Shown here piece by piece: positions 23,441-36,090 of a DNA stretch of 64,000 bases. The notes beneath the pieces were generated by a model. It saw nothing but the letters and a program-made list of their open reading frames with translations, had not been told where the DNA came from and did no database searches. Both the position numbers and the translations under genes were made by a program. Positions within the stretch are counted from its first letter, which is position 1. The number at the start of each line of letters is the position of its first letter. The stretch is from positions 9,558,001 through 9,622,000 of the forward strand of contig NC_084921.1 in assembly GCF_958298935.1 (NCBI RefSeq). The letters are read 5' to 3'. Origin of the DNA: Phragmites australis. Lineage: Eukaryota; Streptophyta; Magnoliopsida; Poales; Poaceae.

Positions 23441-24856
23441 ATGGAGAACCCTCCCGTGTTGGTGCAGCACTTTCTGTTCGTGACCAGCCCGCTGCACGGC
23501 CACATGAACCCGGTGCGCTGCCTCGCCGCCCGCGTGGCGGCGGCGAATCCCAGCCCGCGCGTCACCTTCTCCACCGCCGTCTCCGGCCACCGCCTCATGT
23601 TCCCCTCCCTCGCGTCACCCGACGAGGAGGTCGTGGACGGCGCGCTGCTGCACGTCCCCTACTCCGATGGATTCGACGAAGGCTTCAACCCGAAGGTGCA
23701 CGACGTGCGCTCGTACAGCACGCGAGCGCGTGCCGTTGGGTGCGAGACCCTCTCCGGCGTCGTCGCGCGCCTCGCCGCGCGTGGCTGCCCCGTGACGCGC
23801 GTGGTGTACACCTTCCTGGTTGGTTGGGCCCTAGACGTCGCGCGCGCGCACGGCGCCCGCGCGGTGCTCTACTGGATCCAGCCGGCCACCGTGTTCGCCG
23901 TGTACTACCACTACTTCCACGGCCACGGCGCGGCGCTGGCCTCCTGCGCCAACGACCCTGGCCGCGACGCCAGCGTCCAGCTGCCTGGGTTGCCGCCGCT
24001 GAAATCCAAAGCGCTCCCGTCCATAGTGTCCATCACCTCCCCGGAGCAACCCTACTACACGGCGCTCACCGCGCTGCACGACATCTTCTCGGCGCTCGAC
24101 GAGCACAGGCCCAAGGTGCTGGTGAACACGTTCGACGCACTAGAGCTGGACGCGCTCCGCGCGGTGCCGCAGCTCGAGCTCGTCGCCGTCGGTCCGGTAG
24201 TGCGGGACGAGGCGTCTTCGTTGAGCACCAGCTCGTTCCAGCGCGAGAACGCGAAGGAGTGCATGGACTGGCTAGACACGAAAGCCGCGCGCTCCGTGGT
24301 GTACGTGTCGTTCGGGAGCATGCTTCAATTGAGCAAGCGTCAGGGGCTGGAGCTGCAGCGCGGCCTAAAGGCCACCAGCCGGCCGTACCTGTGGGCGCGC
24401 AGGGGCGCGGAGCAAGAAGGGCAAGACGCAGACCTGGACGAAACGAACGGAGGCGCCGGCAGAGAGCAAGGGATGGTGGTGGAGTGGTGCGATCAGGTAC
24501 GAGTGCTATCACACCCAGCGGTCGGGTGCTTTATAACACACTGCGGGTGGAATTCTGCGCTGGAGAGCATCACGCGCGGGGTGCCCGTCGTGGCCGTGCC
24601 GCAGTGGACAGACCAGCCGACGGTGGCGTGTCTGGTGGAGGAGCGCGCAGGCGTGGGCGTGTGCACGCTGGTGGACGGCGAGGGGGTGGTGGAATGTGCC
24701 GAGCTCCAGCGGTGCGTGGAGACCGTGATGGGCGACAGCGACCGCGCCGTGGACATCCGAGCATCTGTGGAGCAGTGGAGAGAGCAAGCGAGGGAGGCAG
24801 TCGCCGGCGGTGGGATGTCAGAGAGTAATCTCCGGGTGTTTGCGTTTGGGCTATGA
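23441..24856 (+). CDS. Family 1 UDP-glycosyltransferase, UGT75-like
   Basis: One uninterrupted exon encodes 471 residues, the normal length for a plant UGT. The N-terminal half has the acceptor-binding start HFLFVTSPLHGHMNP with the catalytic His at 21. DWLDTKAARSVVYVSFGSM marks the linker into the C-terminal domain. A full 44-residue PSPG box runs from W349 to Q392 (WCDQVRVLSHPAVGCF, HCGWNS, final WTDQ), binding the UDP-sugar; the last Gln favours UDP-glucose. Overall sequence resembles UGT75 members, which glucosylate auxin, abscisate, flavonoids or crocetin; the real acceptor cannot be read from sequence. No signal peptide, so cytosolic. The ATG at 23441 fits the family start. The final residues NLRVFAFGL match usual UGT ends, so the gene looks intact. 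Confidence 0.93.
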   Translation: MENPPVLVQHFLFVTSPLHGHMNPVRCLAARVAAANPSPRVTFSTAVSGHRLMFPSLASPDEEVVDGALLHVPYSDGFDEGFNPKVHDVRSYSTRARAVGCETLSGVVARLAARGCPVTRVVYTFLVGWALDVARAHGARAVLYWIQPATVFAVYYHYFHGHGAALASCANDPGRDASVQLPGLPPLKSKALPSIVSITSPEQPYYTALTALHDIFSALDEHRPKVLVNTFDALELDALRAVPQLELVAVGPVVRDEASSLSTSSFQRENAKECMDWLDTKAARSVVYVSFGSMLQLSKRQGLELQRGLKATSRPYLWARRGAEQEGQDADLDETNGGAGREQGMVVEWCDQVRVLSHPAVGCFITHCGWNSALESITRGVPVVAVPQWTDQPTVACLVEERAGVGVCTLVDGEGVVECAELQRCVETVMGDSDRAVDIRASVEQWREQAREAVAGGGMSESNLRVFAFGL

Positions 24857-25340
24857 TTGAGCGGGCTGTGGATGGTATGGTAGGTAGCAATATGCACTGA
24901 GCATATATACCTGGACTAATAAGGGTACGTTTACTTGACCGGTATTGCTATATTTTAATTACCTAGGCATTTTGAAGCCTCTTCTCACCCGAATTTTCCT
25001 TTTTCTCCCCTTTGTTGTGTTTAATCATGCCTGGTGTGGAGTTGTATGTGTGCGTGTGTTGGACTGACCGTCAGTTTTGGGTGAGTTTACTCAGTTAGCG
25101 CATGAGTTCAGTTAGAGGTTGTTAGCTCTGACTGAGCATAGCGGGATCATGGCGTCGTGTTTATCATGGGCGCTAGAATCGGTCAGGACGTGTTTCGTGT
25201 GAGTGCCTATGGACCTAATAAATAGGAAAGCCAAAAAAAGAGGGGATTAGTTCCTGAACCCCAAAAAACTCGTTGTGCGCACTCTGCGCTGAACTCGCTC
25301 GCTTAAATCACTGTTCATCATCTGAAATCATTGTAGTTTC
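24857..25340. other. UGT 3' flank
   Basis: Contains the 3' UTR of the UGT and unique sequence up to the Copia LTR. Nothing else recognised. Confidence 0.5.
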
Positions 25341-26840
25341 TGTTGGTGATATGCTCTAGAGGTAATCATAAAGACGATTGTATCACATATATGTTTGTAT
25401 ACATTTTATATATTTTTAAATAATATGTTATTCATTTTTTTATAATAATCATTTATATTGATTAGCAAGTATGTAACTTGTTTATAAACCCTTTATTTTT
25501 ATTATGATATTATTCTAAATGATTCTTAGTCTTATATTATTATATTAAAAAATAATGATACATAGACTAGCATATGCATTGATTAATAATTATGTTTTAT
25601 ATATCATAGATATAGATATATCAAATAAATAATGTAGACACATGTTAGATAATATGGTATTGAATAGACTCCACCTTGAGATACTAATGGGATTGTTATA
25701 TAGTGTGTCATCAATTGTAATCTCAAACGATGTATTTGTAGGATACTTAGACTTGAGATCGTCATTGATTCCCAAAATATGTAATAGTTTTATTAGGAGC
25801 TATCAAATGGTACTCCGTAACTGGATAGTCATAAAGGTAGGTTTCAAATTTGCCATGAAACATGTCATGGGGTGTAAGCAATTAAGATGGAATTTGTCTC
25901 TCCTATAAAATGAGAGATATATCTATGAACCCCTTAATGTAGTTGGATTAGAATGTGCATGTCATACAAATATGATTAAAGAGTTAATCACGAGTTGAGT
26001 AATTCACTACAAGATTGAGTGAATGGTCAAGCTATCACAAGGATAAAATGTGCCTCGTTTTGAGCTTGACTGATATCATGATGCAAAGGGATTAGTGTAT
26101 GTGTATATCAAGTTCAACTGATATGATTTTTATGTATATTTGGGAGTTAATAAGGTCTGCTAAGGACCGCTATTGATTTCGGTTCAGAAAGAGATTTTCA
26201 AGTCATAACCGTTTGTACATGAACCTAACGGATCACATACTTAATGGGTTGAAACAAAATACGTGGATTGGATCCATAAGAGGGTTTGATCGGGTCGTGA
26301 TCCATCAGGGACTAGAGTTCTGATGGGATACCAATCTGGGAGCATATAATATGACCTATATAAGGGGAGACGTGGGAAGGGGTGTGCACAGTTGGATCAC
26401 TCCGAAACTCTAGCCGCGTCCGCTCTTTCCAACCTCTCGAAACCCTAGTTGTACATGCGGTGCTAGCACACCGACGTTCAACGTTCCACCCTAGGACGTG
26501 TGGATACTATAGAGACGCTGATGCTATTGCGGCGATGATCGGCTTGACGACAACTGGAAGCTACTGTTGATTTGACTCTTATTCGATTTTAGGTGATAAT
26601 CCCACTGAGTTCGACTGCTTCCTCTGCATCAACGCGCATGATATTGGACTGGTCTGCTCCAACTCTTTTTCCACTGCACTGCACGTCAAGTGTTAAAGAT
26701 CTATAACCGCTACTCGTATGGTTTCTTGATTGAACACGGTATAAAATTTTATTTTACGCTATCGTAGCCTACACATTCCCCAACAATTCCTATCAAGTAC
26801 CAACAAGCGACCAAGTAAGCATATGATTTGATCTCCAACA
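25341..26840 (+). repeat. Copia LTR (1.5 kb)
   Basis: The sequence starts TGTTGGTGATATGC and ends CTCCAACA, giving inverted TGTTGG/CCAACA tips. It is followed after two bases by TGGCATCAGAACAC, close to the initiator-Met tRNA primer-binding site TGGTATCAGAGC. The opening resembles Angela/BARE-type cereal Copia LTRs. An earlier CCAACA at 26780-26785 was considered as the end but is too far from the primer site. Confidence 0.75.
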
Positions 26841-26842
26841 AG

Positions 26843-27445
26843 TGGCATCAGAACACGAGGCAACAATGGCTTGAGCGCATATGGCACCAGCAGGAGCCAA
26901 CAGGTTGTGGTCCTAAGGATAGTGAGGAAATCAAGCAGCTCGTTGGCACTCCATGTGCCGACAGGCACAAATTACGCCAATTGGGCCCTCTCAATGAGGG
27001 TGAATCTACAGGCGCAAGACATATGGGAGGGGAGGCGATCGAGCTCGACACAACGGATTATCATGCAGACATCATGATGTTAGCAGCGATCTTGTGTACA
27101 GTTCCCTTAAAGATGCTCTAGTCATTGACTCACTGGCGAAGAAGAACATAATCAAGGAGGCATGGGAGACGATCAAGGTGATGCGGCAGAGTGTAGTGTG
27201 TTCGAGAAGCCAATGCCCAGTTCAAAGATGGAGAATCCATCAATGACTTCTCGATGCGGATCATGGGGTTGGTGAACCGTCTTCGTGACCTCGGTGACGA
27301 GCTGCCGAACGAGAAGGTGGTTTGAAAGTTTCTACACATGGTGTCTAACATGTTCTCGTAGGTGGCGGTCTCAAGTGAATCTCTGCTAGATGTGGCGACG
27401 ATGTCGGTTGAGGAGCTGACTAGTAGAAGCAAACTAATGTAAAAC
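26843..27445 (+). mobile_element. Copia leader and broken gag fragment
   Basis: After the primer-binding site, pieces of Copia gag occur in changing frames, including TGTNYANWALSMRVNLQAQ-like and DFSMRIMGLVNRLRDLGDELP-like stretches with internal stops. The element stops at about 27445, next to the 3' end of the convergent M48 peptidase gene. There is no pol and no 3' LTR, so this is a truncated remnant. Confidence 0.75.
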
Positions 27446-27713
27446 TGCACATGTATACATTATACGTCCATGCCTGTATCTGTTTTCCAACAGCAATGGT
27501 GTACTCCAAATCCAGACATTCCGTTTCATATACAAACTACACAGTCTACACTCTACAATCCTGCAAAAATGGGCCAAGCCAAAAAGAGAGGGAAAAAAAC
27601 TCGGTCAGGTATGCAGCAAGCAGAAATTATGAATCGAAATCAAAGGCTTGCATCTTTGCAAAGAAACATGACAGATTGTGAGTACAAAACCTTTTCATAT
27701 GTGTCACCATTAA

Positions 27714-29783
27714 CTAGACTTCATTTAACCCCAGCTGAAGCATTTTTTGCATTATGGTCTTGTACTCCTGGCTCCTTGACCACTCATCAATCTCGCGGGC
27801 TCGCATCACAGGCAAAGGGTGTGAAAGCTCTCTAGTTTGAGCATTCCTGCAACATGTAAAGAGAGATAAAGAAATGCAATACAATACACATTCATTTCCA
27901 CAACATTAATAGATTGCCAATCATGCTGCTTCAAGGTTCAAGAGGTAACAGTTCTAACCGGATGTACCACCCAACTGGGTTCGACGCAGCCTTGTCATAG
28001 GAACGAGCTTGCTCCAAGAAGGCATCCACGTTCAGCTGGTCGGCAAGAGATGGGCATCCTCCGGCCAGTTTCATCAGAACTGAGATGACAACCTCTTGAC
28101 AATCAAGAGCTTAGTATTAGGTGATGATACCAACTTGTAGAGTAAACATTATATGTCAAATCCAAGAAGAGCTATTTCTTCTTTTATTTGAGATTGAACA
28201 GCAGATGTTCCTTCTATGCACTGAATTGAATGGACTTCTACTTTTGCGCACACATTCATATATAAATCTCTGGCAGCACCATGCAAAAAATCCACTTACA
28301 AGGCAAAAGCAAAGATGGAAGAAACAACATTGCCAACTCTTCTGCTGGACATTACATTCAATACGAATCAACTTACATTTCAAAAATTAGTTTATGGGTG
28401 AAGGTACCTTTGGGTCTTGCACCACAAGAAGAGCTGCTCTATCGCAAGTCAGCTCTGCAGCTCGTAGCCACCTGTACAACTGTTCTTCCAGGAAGCCAGC
28501 AACCATGCCAAAACCTGACGAGAGTGCATGTACTTACCATGAGATGCAGTTCAACTACAGTGTATTTTTAGCTCCTATGTGGTTAGATGGCTTACCAGGG
28601 ACAGTGTATGCTCCCATTGTTAGTATGTTGGCAAAGGTAAGCCACACACCATGATCGCACTTCAGGTGACCCAACTCATGAGCCAAAACAGCCTAATCGA
28701 AACAAAACTTATATGATGAGTACTTGATGCATTCAGACCCTGGCAATTACAAGTACGCAATTCATCATTCTTATTTGAATGGCTCATCTAGACAAAGCCA
28801 GAAAAGAAAAGGGGGGTAATTTACATCTCTGTAACAGCTTATGTGTGTGTGAAGACGCAATTGTACCTGCAATTCCTTTCTAGTCAGCAGCTCCACAAGG
28901 CTTGTGTGGACAACGATGAATGGTTTTTTGCCGTTGATTGCTAGGGTGTACGCATTAGGAACAGGATTCTGCCGTATGTACAAGTCGGGAGCTTCCGTGT
29001 TCAATAGTTTTGCAGCCTCAACCAGGAGCTGGTGAAGATCAGGCAGCTGAAGAGACAAGAACACATTATTAGTGCCTTGAATTCAGTCTGAGTACAGTAA
29101 CATCTGGTGATGGTGAAAGTAACAGATCATTACGTGCAAAAATTTCACCGTGAAAAGATTGGTGAGAGACTGGAACTAATTATTGAAGAGCTGATCCCTT
29201 CATAAATTATTTAGAGATGATTAATTTGGCAGACAGACCTGGTTCGGGGAAACGAGAACAGATGATCCAATGTTCTGGAGGACCATTACTTGCTCTGAGA
29301 CCGGCCCTGCAGTAGCAAAAGATAACAGGAATGAATTGTTGAGGCTACTACGCTGAGATGGATTGGTAAGGTAGAAGAGTAAGGTGAGTGAGTGACCTAG
29401 CAAAGCTTTGCCCATATCGTTAAGGCCCGGAACCGCTCTTAGCAGCAAAGTGTTCTGCAAAACAAGAAAGAATTTATCAGAGGACAGAAACATATGTATC
29501 ATCATGCAATCGAAAAGGATATGTAGACAGAAATACAATGAATTAGAATTTAACTGACCTGCTTGTCGAGCGGGTGGCGGAAGTCGTCGGCGTCGAGGCC
29601 CCGAGCGACCGCAGGGGAGGCGCGGGCCGAGGCAGCTGTAACCACAACGACGTGCCTGCGCCACGGGCGCCTGGAGGACGAGGAGGAGGAGGAGAGCTTT
29701 GGGGTCCAGTAGCAGCGGAAGGCGACGAGCTGGCGAGGGAGCGCGGGCCCAGAGAGGAGGCCGGGAGGAGCACAAGCCGCCAT
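27714..29783 (-). CDS. Plastid-targeted M48-family zinc metallopeptidase
   Basis: Eight exons, 29783-29559, 29454-29397, 29306-29239, 29046-28867, 28692-28596, 28514-28408, 28092-27959 and 27846-27714, give 333 residues with all frames consistent. Residues 1-~60 are Ser/Ala/Arg-rich with few acidic residues, a likely chloroplast transit peptide. The peptidase core has AVLAHELGHLKCDHG (zinc-binding HExxH). A hydrophobic stretch follows (VWLTFANILTMGAYTVPG). Next is RWLRAAELTCDRAALL, whose Glu is the expected third zinc ligand. The C-terminus has ISVLMKLAGGCPS and SHPLPVMRAREIDEWSRS. It resembles Arabidopsis At3g27110-type M48 proteins. M48 peptidases are usually membrane-associated quality-control enzymes; substrates in plastids are not known. 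The gene converges on the Copia fragment, which begins within 270 bp of its stop. Confidence 0.92.
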
Positions 29784-31489
29784 GCCCGTGAATCGAGAGC
29801 AAGGTAAGTTCCCACGAGTCCGTCCAGCCGAAGAAGGCTGGGAAGTACGGGCGGCCGAGGAGCTAACTAAGCTCAGCTGGTAACTTCAGACTTTACGGCT
29901 CTGCTACTAGTTTGTAAGGTGCCAAATTAAGCCCCCCCCAAAAAATATTTTCACGCGTACGTTGCATATGCATTCCACGTAGTATATACGTTTTTTAAAT
30001 CTTTATTACAGTATTTCTAATTTTCACGGAATTGGCTGCTGACAGTCCTATGATCAGAGCGGATACACTGGCCCGGCATTTCTTGCTGCCCCCCCCCCCC
30101 CCCCCCTCCTTCCTCACCAGAAAAAGGTTGCGTGACTGACGTGTTCAACATCAGACCACTTGGTTTAGCCTTGGCCTCAGCCTCGCCCTCGCCCTCAGCC
30201 TCAGCTTCAACTGGGTGGGTGCGGCCGACTCTGTACCTTCAGTTCAGCTTCAGCCTCACCACAGATTTTTCAGATCAATACCAATAGCTCAAAACAATGC
30301 ACAATTTTTTTCAGATCAGTATTAAGGAATTTTCATTTTCGAACTTCCGTAAAATGAACAGATTTGGCACTAGTGGTGCATCATAATTCATAACTCAGCA
30401 TCCAGCGAATATCTGATAAACTGAACCATCCTATTTTTTCGCTATCAGACAAGTAACATTAGTACCATCTCTCCTGGGGGGGGGGGGGGGGGGGGGGGAT
30501 GACTAGTTACTACAACATGGATACAAACTACTTGTGCTTCCAGTTCATGTGTCAATAGAAGCTCCCTCATCAAAGATTTCCAGTGGAACGCATCATTTTC
30601 AAGAAAAAAAGAACAATCATAGCTGAAAGTATATCTGCAAAATGGAAGGCAGTTACCTGTCAGATCCGCAACGGGATTCAGATAGCATTTTGATAGCATA
30701 CATTCGTTCACTTCGAATATGCCAACCACAACTGAGCCGAATGGCACAGTTATCATGCCTCAAGTTTCAACAGCAAATAATTCAGGGGCGTCTTCAGTTC
30801 TGTGAAAACCATAAAAGTTTTCAGTAACAGTTCAAATATAAGGCATTCAAATTTAGGACAATTGCAACTATAACTGCATAGCGATCAATATAATCATGAT
30901 CTTTAAGAGTTTGCACAATACGTCTTTTGGCTGGTAATCAAACTCAAGAGGAAAATACAGTTAAAAACACAAGGAATATCAATGTGACCAGATAAATTTA
31001 CATATGCACAAAATGTGCTGATTCAGCAATTATTATATATGGTCAAATCTGGGAAACTACATAATGGCAATCATCCAAATGCCAAAAGAAAGGGGGAACT
31101 TGTCATGGAAAAAAAATGAATCACTACCTAACATTTTTTACCCTTTATTTATTGCAATTTGTGAACGAAATAGGGCAATTTCACGCCTTACATAGGTAAC
31201 TGATTAAGCCTTGTTTGACATGGCAAAATGGATCTCAGTTCTCGGATCTACTTCCAGAGTCCAACGACATAGATGCAAGAGAAACCACTAGCACATTTTT
31301 TTCCCCAAAAACAAAACCAAGGAACTTAAAATGTTACTAACAAAATTGCAGTGTAACGGTAATGTAACGAACTGCACTACTTTAAGTTTATCATTTAAGA
31401 CGAGCATACACTGTACCTGACATATGTGCTCCTGTTGACTTCGGTTGTTAATCAACATATTAAGTGTGCATATTCAGCTAGCCAAGGTA
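29784..31489. other. Intergenic with homopolymer tracts; 3' flank of the PPR gene
   Basis: No gene seen. It contains the M48 promoter (GC-rich up to ~29.9 kb), an 18-C run at 30089-30106, a GCCTCA-type imperfect repeat near 30172-30206 and a 23-G run at 30476-30498. The part above about 30.6 kb may be 3' UTR of the PPR gene. Confidence 0.5.
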
Positions 31490-33904
31490 CTACCAGTAGT
31501 CTCCACAAGAGCAAACTCCATCCTTGAAATGGTGAAACCTGCGTGAATCTCTTACAATAATGTCTCTGTTCACAATCTTTGATATCATCTTGATGGCAGC
31601 ATGGCAGTCTAGGCAGGCAGTCAGATTCTTCATAACCCTAATTGGTGTCCCAGGTGGGGTGTTAATCAGAGCAAATGCAATGGCCAATCTCTCACTGTGG
31701 TATTTTAGTGACTCCAACTTTAGCTCATCATCCACCAGATGCAAGGCACAGCTAGTGTCAGGCTCATAGCCTCGTTTATCCATCTCTTTGTACAACCTCT
31801 CAAGCTCTTCTTTAATCTCAGCTATCATTGGGTTGGTTTGATCATTTGAAGAAAAGCTGTAGATCTTTTGCTTGATTTCAACCCAACTGTTAGCCGACTC
31901 TTTCCGAACTCCTTTATCTCTCATAATCTTTTTCACACGTGCAGCATCTTCCCACTGACTAGCTTTAGCATATATGTTGGACAGTATGACATAGGGTGTC
32001 GCGTCTGTGGGCATCATAGTGAACAATTTGTCAGCTACAACTGTAGCTAAATCCTTGTTTCCATGGATCCTACATGAGTGAAGAATGGAGCTCCATATTA
32101 TTGGATCAGCCTCAAACGGCATCTCGTCCAACACTTTCTGAACTTCATCAAAACAGCCTGCACGACCCAAAGTATCGATAACGCAAGAATAGTGTTCCTT
32201 CCAGGGTGATATGCTATAATAATGTTTCATCAAGTCAAAGTATTTAATGCATTCTTCCGCAAGACCATTGTGACTGCAGGCTGCTAGTACACTCAAGAAG
32301 GTGACTGAATCTGGATGAAGACCACAGTGAAGCATGCTTTCAAACATCCTGATGGCATTCTTTGCTTGTCCATAGTGTGCATAGGCTGAAATAACAGCGT
32401 TCCATGTGATGGGATTCTTCTCAGGCATCTCATCAAATGTTCTGAGGGCTTCATCCAAACAGCCACACTTTGCATACATGTCAAGAAGGGCACTACCTGA
32501 GAACACGCTGGACATGTGGCCAGATTTTATGAGGTAAGAATGCAATTGCCTTCCTATCCCAATCATAGCCAAGCTTGAGGAAGCCTTCATGATGCTTGAA
32601 CATGTCGCCCTATCAGGATTTAGACCAGCTCTTCTCATGTCACAGAATAATTGCAATGCTTCCTCATGTTGTCCATTCTGGACATTCCCAGTTATCAATG
32701 CGGTCCAGGAAATGGCAGTTTTGTCACTTTTGTTTGCAAAATTAATCTTTGCAGCGTCCAGCATACCGCATTTTGAGTACATGTCAATCAGGGCGTTTCC
32801 TACCAGATCCTCCAAAGAAAGGCCAAGAAGGACCAATTGAGCATGTATTTGCTTCCCAATCTTGATGTCAGGCAACGACCCAGCTACACTCAGCAAACTA
32901 GCATAAGGTAAGGCCCGCCTGTCAAAACCGAGTGTCTGCATCTCGCTGAATAGCTGCAGAACCGTACCGGCAGATCGGTTCCAAGCATAGGCTGCGATCA
33001 TCACATTGTACGAAACATTGTCCCTTTCTGGCATCTCATTGAACAGCTGCTTCAAATCACCAAGGCAATCACATTTCGAGTAGAAATCAAGCAATGAGTT
33101 GTTGACAAAGACGTTGTGCGCTGAGGTGGCTCTGGCAACAAGACCATGGATCTGACTCCCAAGGTGGAGATCACCCATACCTGTTGCCACGGTCAGCATG
33201 CTCGAGAACGTGAACTGGCTGGCTTCAAGACCTGCACAACGCATAGCAGCAAATAGCTCGAGTGCCTCCCGATGCAGGCCCTCCCTGGAGCACCCCATCA
33301 TCATGGCATTGTACGTGACGGAGTCCCTCTCTGGCATTTCGAGGAACACTCTCCGCCCAGCAATAAGGAACCCGTGCTTGCAGTATGAGTCGAGCAGCGT
33401 GTTGCAGACGACAACGTTGGTGTCGAGGCCGAGCTTGGTGACGACGGGATGGAGAGACGCGACACCGCAGCCAGGCACATTAAGAATGGTGGAGACAGTG
33501 ACGCGGTCAGGAGCGACGCCCTCCCTGAGCATGTCGCGGAAGAGGGAGAGGGCATCGGAGGCGCGCCCGTCCGCGGCGACCGCGCTCATCATGACTGTCC
33601 AGGTAACGGCGTTGCGGTAATGCGCGGAACGGAAGAGGGCCTCGGCGGCGGCGAGGTCCCCGGACCTGGAGTAGCCGGAGAGCATGCGGTTGAGGGAGAA
33701 GGCGTTCTTGTGGGGCATCCGGTCGAACACCTCGCGGGCGCGGACGAGGCGGCCCGAGGAGATGAGGGAGTGTAGGTGGAGGTTGAGGCGGTAGGTGACG
33801 GGATCGAAGCCCGTCTTGACCATGCGTGCGTCCAGCGGCGTGCCGGCGCCGGCGAGGAGCGCGGCGATGCAGCCGGCGCCGCCGGTGGGCTTGCATGGGC
33901 GCAT
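31490..33904 (-). CDS. DYW-class pentatricopeptide repeat (PPR) protein
   Basis: A single exon encodes 804 residues. Tandem PLS-type PPR motifs run from about residue 38 to 610 (for example [22 protein letters not shown]). E and E+ regions follow, then a complete DYW deaminase-like domain: PG box ([13 protein letters not shown]), HSE in [15 protein letters not shown], and the terminal CSCGDYW. DYW-type PPR proteins bind organelle RNA and catalyse C-to-U editing. The HxE and CxxC zinc ligands are intact, so activity is plausible. It resembles Arabidopsis At2g01510, placed in mitochondria; the N-terminus here ([17 protein letters not shown]...) is short and its targeting is uncertain. The edited site cannot be predicted by eye. 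Confidence 0.95.
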   Translation of the reverse strand: MRPCKPTGGAGCIAALLAGAGTPLDARMVKTGFDPVTYRLNLHLHSLISSGRLVRAREVFDRMPHKNAFSLNRMLSGYSRSGDLAAAEALFRSAHYRNAVTWTVMMSAVAADGRASDALSLFRDMLREGVAPDRVTVSTILNVPGCGVASLHPVVTKLGLDTNVVVCNTLLDSYCKHGFLIAGRRVFLEMPERDSVTYNAMMMGCSREGLHREALELFAAMRCAGLEASQFTFSSMLTVATGMGDLHLGSQIHGLVARATSAHNVFVNNSLLDFYSKCDCLGDLKQLFNEMPERDNVSYNVMIAAYAWNRSAGTVLQLFSEMQTLGFDRRALPYASLLSVAGSLPDIKIGKQIHAQLVLLGLSLEDLVGNALIDMYSKCGMLDAAKINFANKSDKTAISWTALITGNVQNGQHEEALQLFCDMRRAGLNPDRATCSSIMKASSSLAMIGIGRQLHSYLIKSGHMSSVFSGSALLDMYAKCGCLDEALRTFDEMPEKNPITWNAVISAYAHYGQAKNAIRMFESMLHCGLHPDSVTFLSVLAACSHNGLAEECIKYFDLMKHYYSISPWKEHYSCVIDTLGRAGCFDEVQKVLDEMPFEADPIIWSSILHSCRIHGNKDLATVVADKLFTMMPTDATPYVILSNIYAKASQWEDAARVKKIMRDKGVRKESANSWVEIKQKIYSFSSNDQTNPMIAEIKEELERLYKEMDKRGYEPDTSCALHLVDDELKLESLKYHSERLAIAFALINTPPGTPIRVMKNLTACLDCHAAIKMISKIVNRDIIVRDSRRFHHFKDGVCSCGDYW

Positions 33905-34531
33905 CGCGGCATGGGCAATCGGGCGCCACCTACTCTAGCCCGCCCCGTCCTGGATGCTGCCTCTACCCGTACGCCCTACTATGCTCCGGCGCCACCCGCG
34001 GCCTGTCGTCTTCTCCAGCGTCACCAGCCGCCGCGTCGCGCTGCCGCAGCAAGCCCTCGCCTAACCGGCAAGTCGTTCATTCAAACTGTACAAGTTCTAC
34101 AATGTTTGTGTACTTTTCAAAATTCCGCTTCTTAGGTCAAAAGGCGTATTCTTTCCTTTCCCACTTCCAAGCAGATCCTCAGTTTACGTGCAGAGTTTGG
34201 AGATTTTTTAAAAAAATAATATTATTTTATTAAAAATCACAAAAATAATAGTTAAATCCTATATTTACAGAAATAGATATATGCTGGTACTTCACGTGCC
34301 GATATCCTATATAGTAGTGGGTCTATGTGCTAATCGTTCGTGTTGATATATTCTATGTCTCACAAACGATATTTAAATAAAATTTTATAATTTTTTCATA
34401 TAATCTCGAATAAAGATTATCTTTATACGAACATTGTGTCTTTTGATGAGATCTAGTTGAATATCTTTTATTTAAATTTAATTAATTATATAAAGTAATT
34501 ATAAATTATAGATCTGAAAAACTAGATTTAA

Positions 34532-35138
34532 GGATGTGTTTGTTTCGTGACCTTAACGTGTCCCGCCAAAATTTGGTCGTGTCTCACACTCTCACTCATT
34601 TGGCTTGCATTTGGTTTGTGAATAAAATTTGACTAAGCCCAAAAGAGATTTGGTTGGCCTATCTACAGTCAACACCGAAGCAGGACGTTTTCTAGGTGGC
34701 CGATTTGTGCGGCGATTTTGGCTTGGCCGCATGGCTAGCCATAGCCACGTGTCGCCTCGTGAATGATGCATTTAATGTATTGTTTTTAGTATTATCAAGT
34801 TTCTAATAATAAAATTTGCTAACCTGTACATCTAATTATAAATCCGTTCGTAGCATTGTATTTGTTATAATTTAATCTAGAAAATATGACCTTATTTAAA
34901 TATATTTTAACATAAAAAATTAATGATATATGGACCCTACATATCATACTCACTGTTTTGAAATATTTTGACCAGACAACAATCTAAACACCAATTTTAC
35001 TTTTGTCTTTGACAGAGCCTTAACTTTGGTTTGGCTACAAATCAAACACTACTTTTGTACCTTGAATTTAACTCTATTCTAAATTTAGCCATGACAAATA
35101 TTTAATCAGACTTTATTAGTCAACAACCAAACAACCCC
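34532..35138. mobile_element. Tourist-like (PIF/Harbinger) non-autonomous element
   Basis: TAA flanks both ends (34529-34531 and 35139-35141). The ends are imperfect inverted repeats, GGATGTGTTTGTTTCGTGAC against GGGGTTGTTTGGTTGTTGAC. A 3-bp TAA duplication and G-rich tips fit the Tourist/Harbinger group. It is 607 bp with no transposase. Confidence 0.65.
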
Positions 35139-35623
35139 TAAAACTTCTAGCCACCTTCAAATACTTCTAAACCTCAGCTATCTAACTTGTAAACCTTGAT
35201 CAAGCACTTCTAAACGTCGACTGTCTGGTTTCGGCTTTATTGTTTGTTGTTGGTCCGCACAAAAAATACTTCACGTGAAACTTAGGGGTAAAACACTTAA
35301 TTTCCTCTTCATACTAAAAGAAAATCCAAATAAAACCGACAACACAAAAAATCGGGGTAATGATTGAAGGGCTGTGAACAGAGATGATCAAATGGATATA
35401 TCGGATCGGCTCGGCACGAGTTCATTTAGGCACGGCTCGGATACGTCCTGACTTGAACGGATCGGTTAGGTCGTGATGTACTAGCCCACGTGTCTCCTCT
35501 CGGCCTATAGCACAGTTTGTTGGTCATCGTGTTGTGTCGGTCGATTCGACCATGATTATGGCCCGACGACATGGCCAGTGCAGCGGGCACTGCGCCACGG
35601 GCGGCCCAGCGACGCACGGCCAG

Positions 35624-35742
35624 TCAAAAAATAAAAAAATAGATATAAAATTTTAAAAATATATAAAAATAAGATAAAATATAGAAAATAGGTAAAAATA
35701 GCTACAAAATAAAAAAATAAAAAATAGAAAATAGAAAAATAG
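35624..35742. repeat. A-rich low-complexity tract
   Basis: Irregular AAAATA/AAATAG units (such as AAAAATAGAAAATAG) extend over about 120 bp. Confidence 0.8.
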
Positions 35743-36090
35743 CTAGGTCCAGACGTATCGAGCCGAATCATACCCGTCGGTGCCTATTCATGTCATACAC
35801 GTGTCAGTATGCTGTGCCACGTGCTCAACTGGTACGGTCTGTAACCTCGTGCCATATCGATTCGACCCATCTAGACTCAGACCGTACTATAGCTAAACCG
35901 TGAATATAGTATCGTGCCGTGCCTCAGACTGTCCAATAAGCACCACATATTTAGTTTAGTTGTGAAGACTTGTTTTATATAACTAAAACCGTCTAGAGCA
36001 CGTGGCGACATGGCGAGCCTTCTTTTGAGATGGAAAGTAGCGGCCTTGGAGACCATGCAAGCTAGCTGCGGTCCAGAAAATAGTAGGGAT

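Noticed and set aside
23740..24828. 362-codon Arg/Ala-rich frame overlapping the UGT
   Set aside because: Out-of-frame shadow in a GC-rich single-exon gene; the UGT frame carries all family motifs.
33981..34064. 27-codon plus-strand frame resembling a mitochondrial presequence
   Set aside because: Stops after 27 codons and no downstream exon could be found; lies in the PPR promoter.
35380..35950. GGCACG/CGTGCC-rich stretch as a possible hAT element
   Set aside because: Ends do not form matching inverted tips or an 8-bp duplication; left as unclassified repeat.
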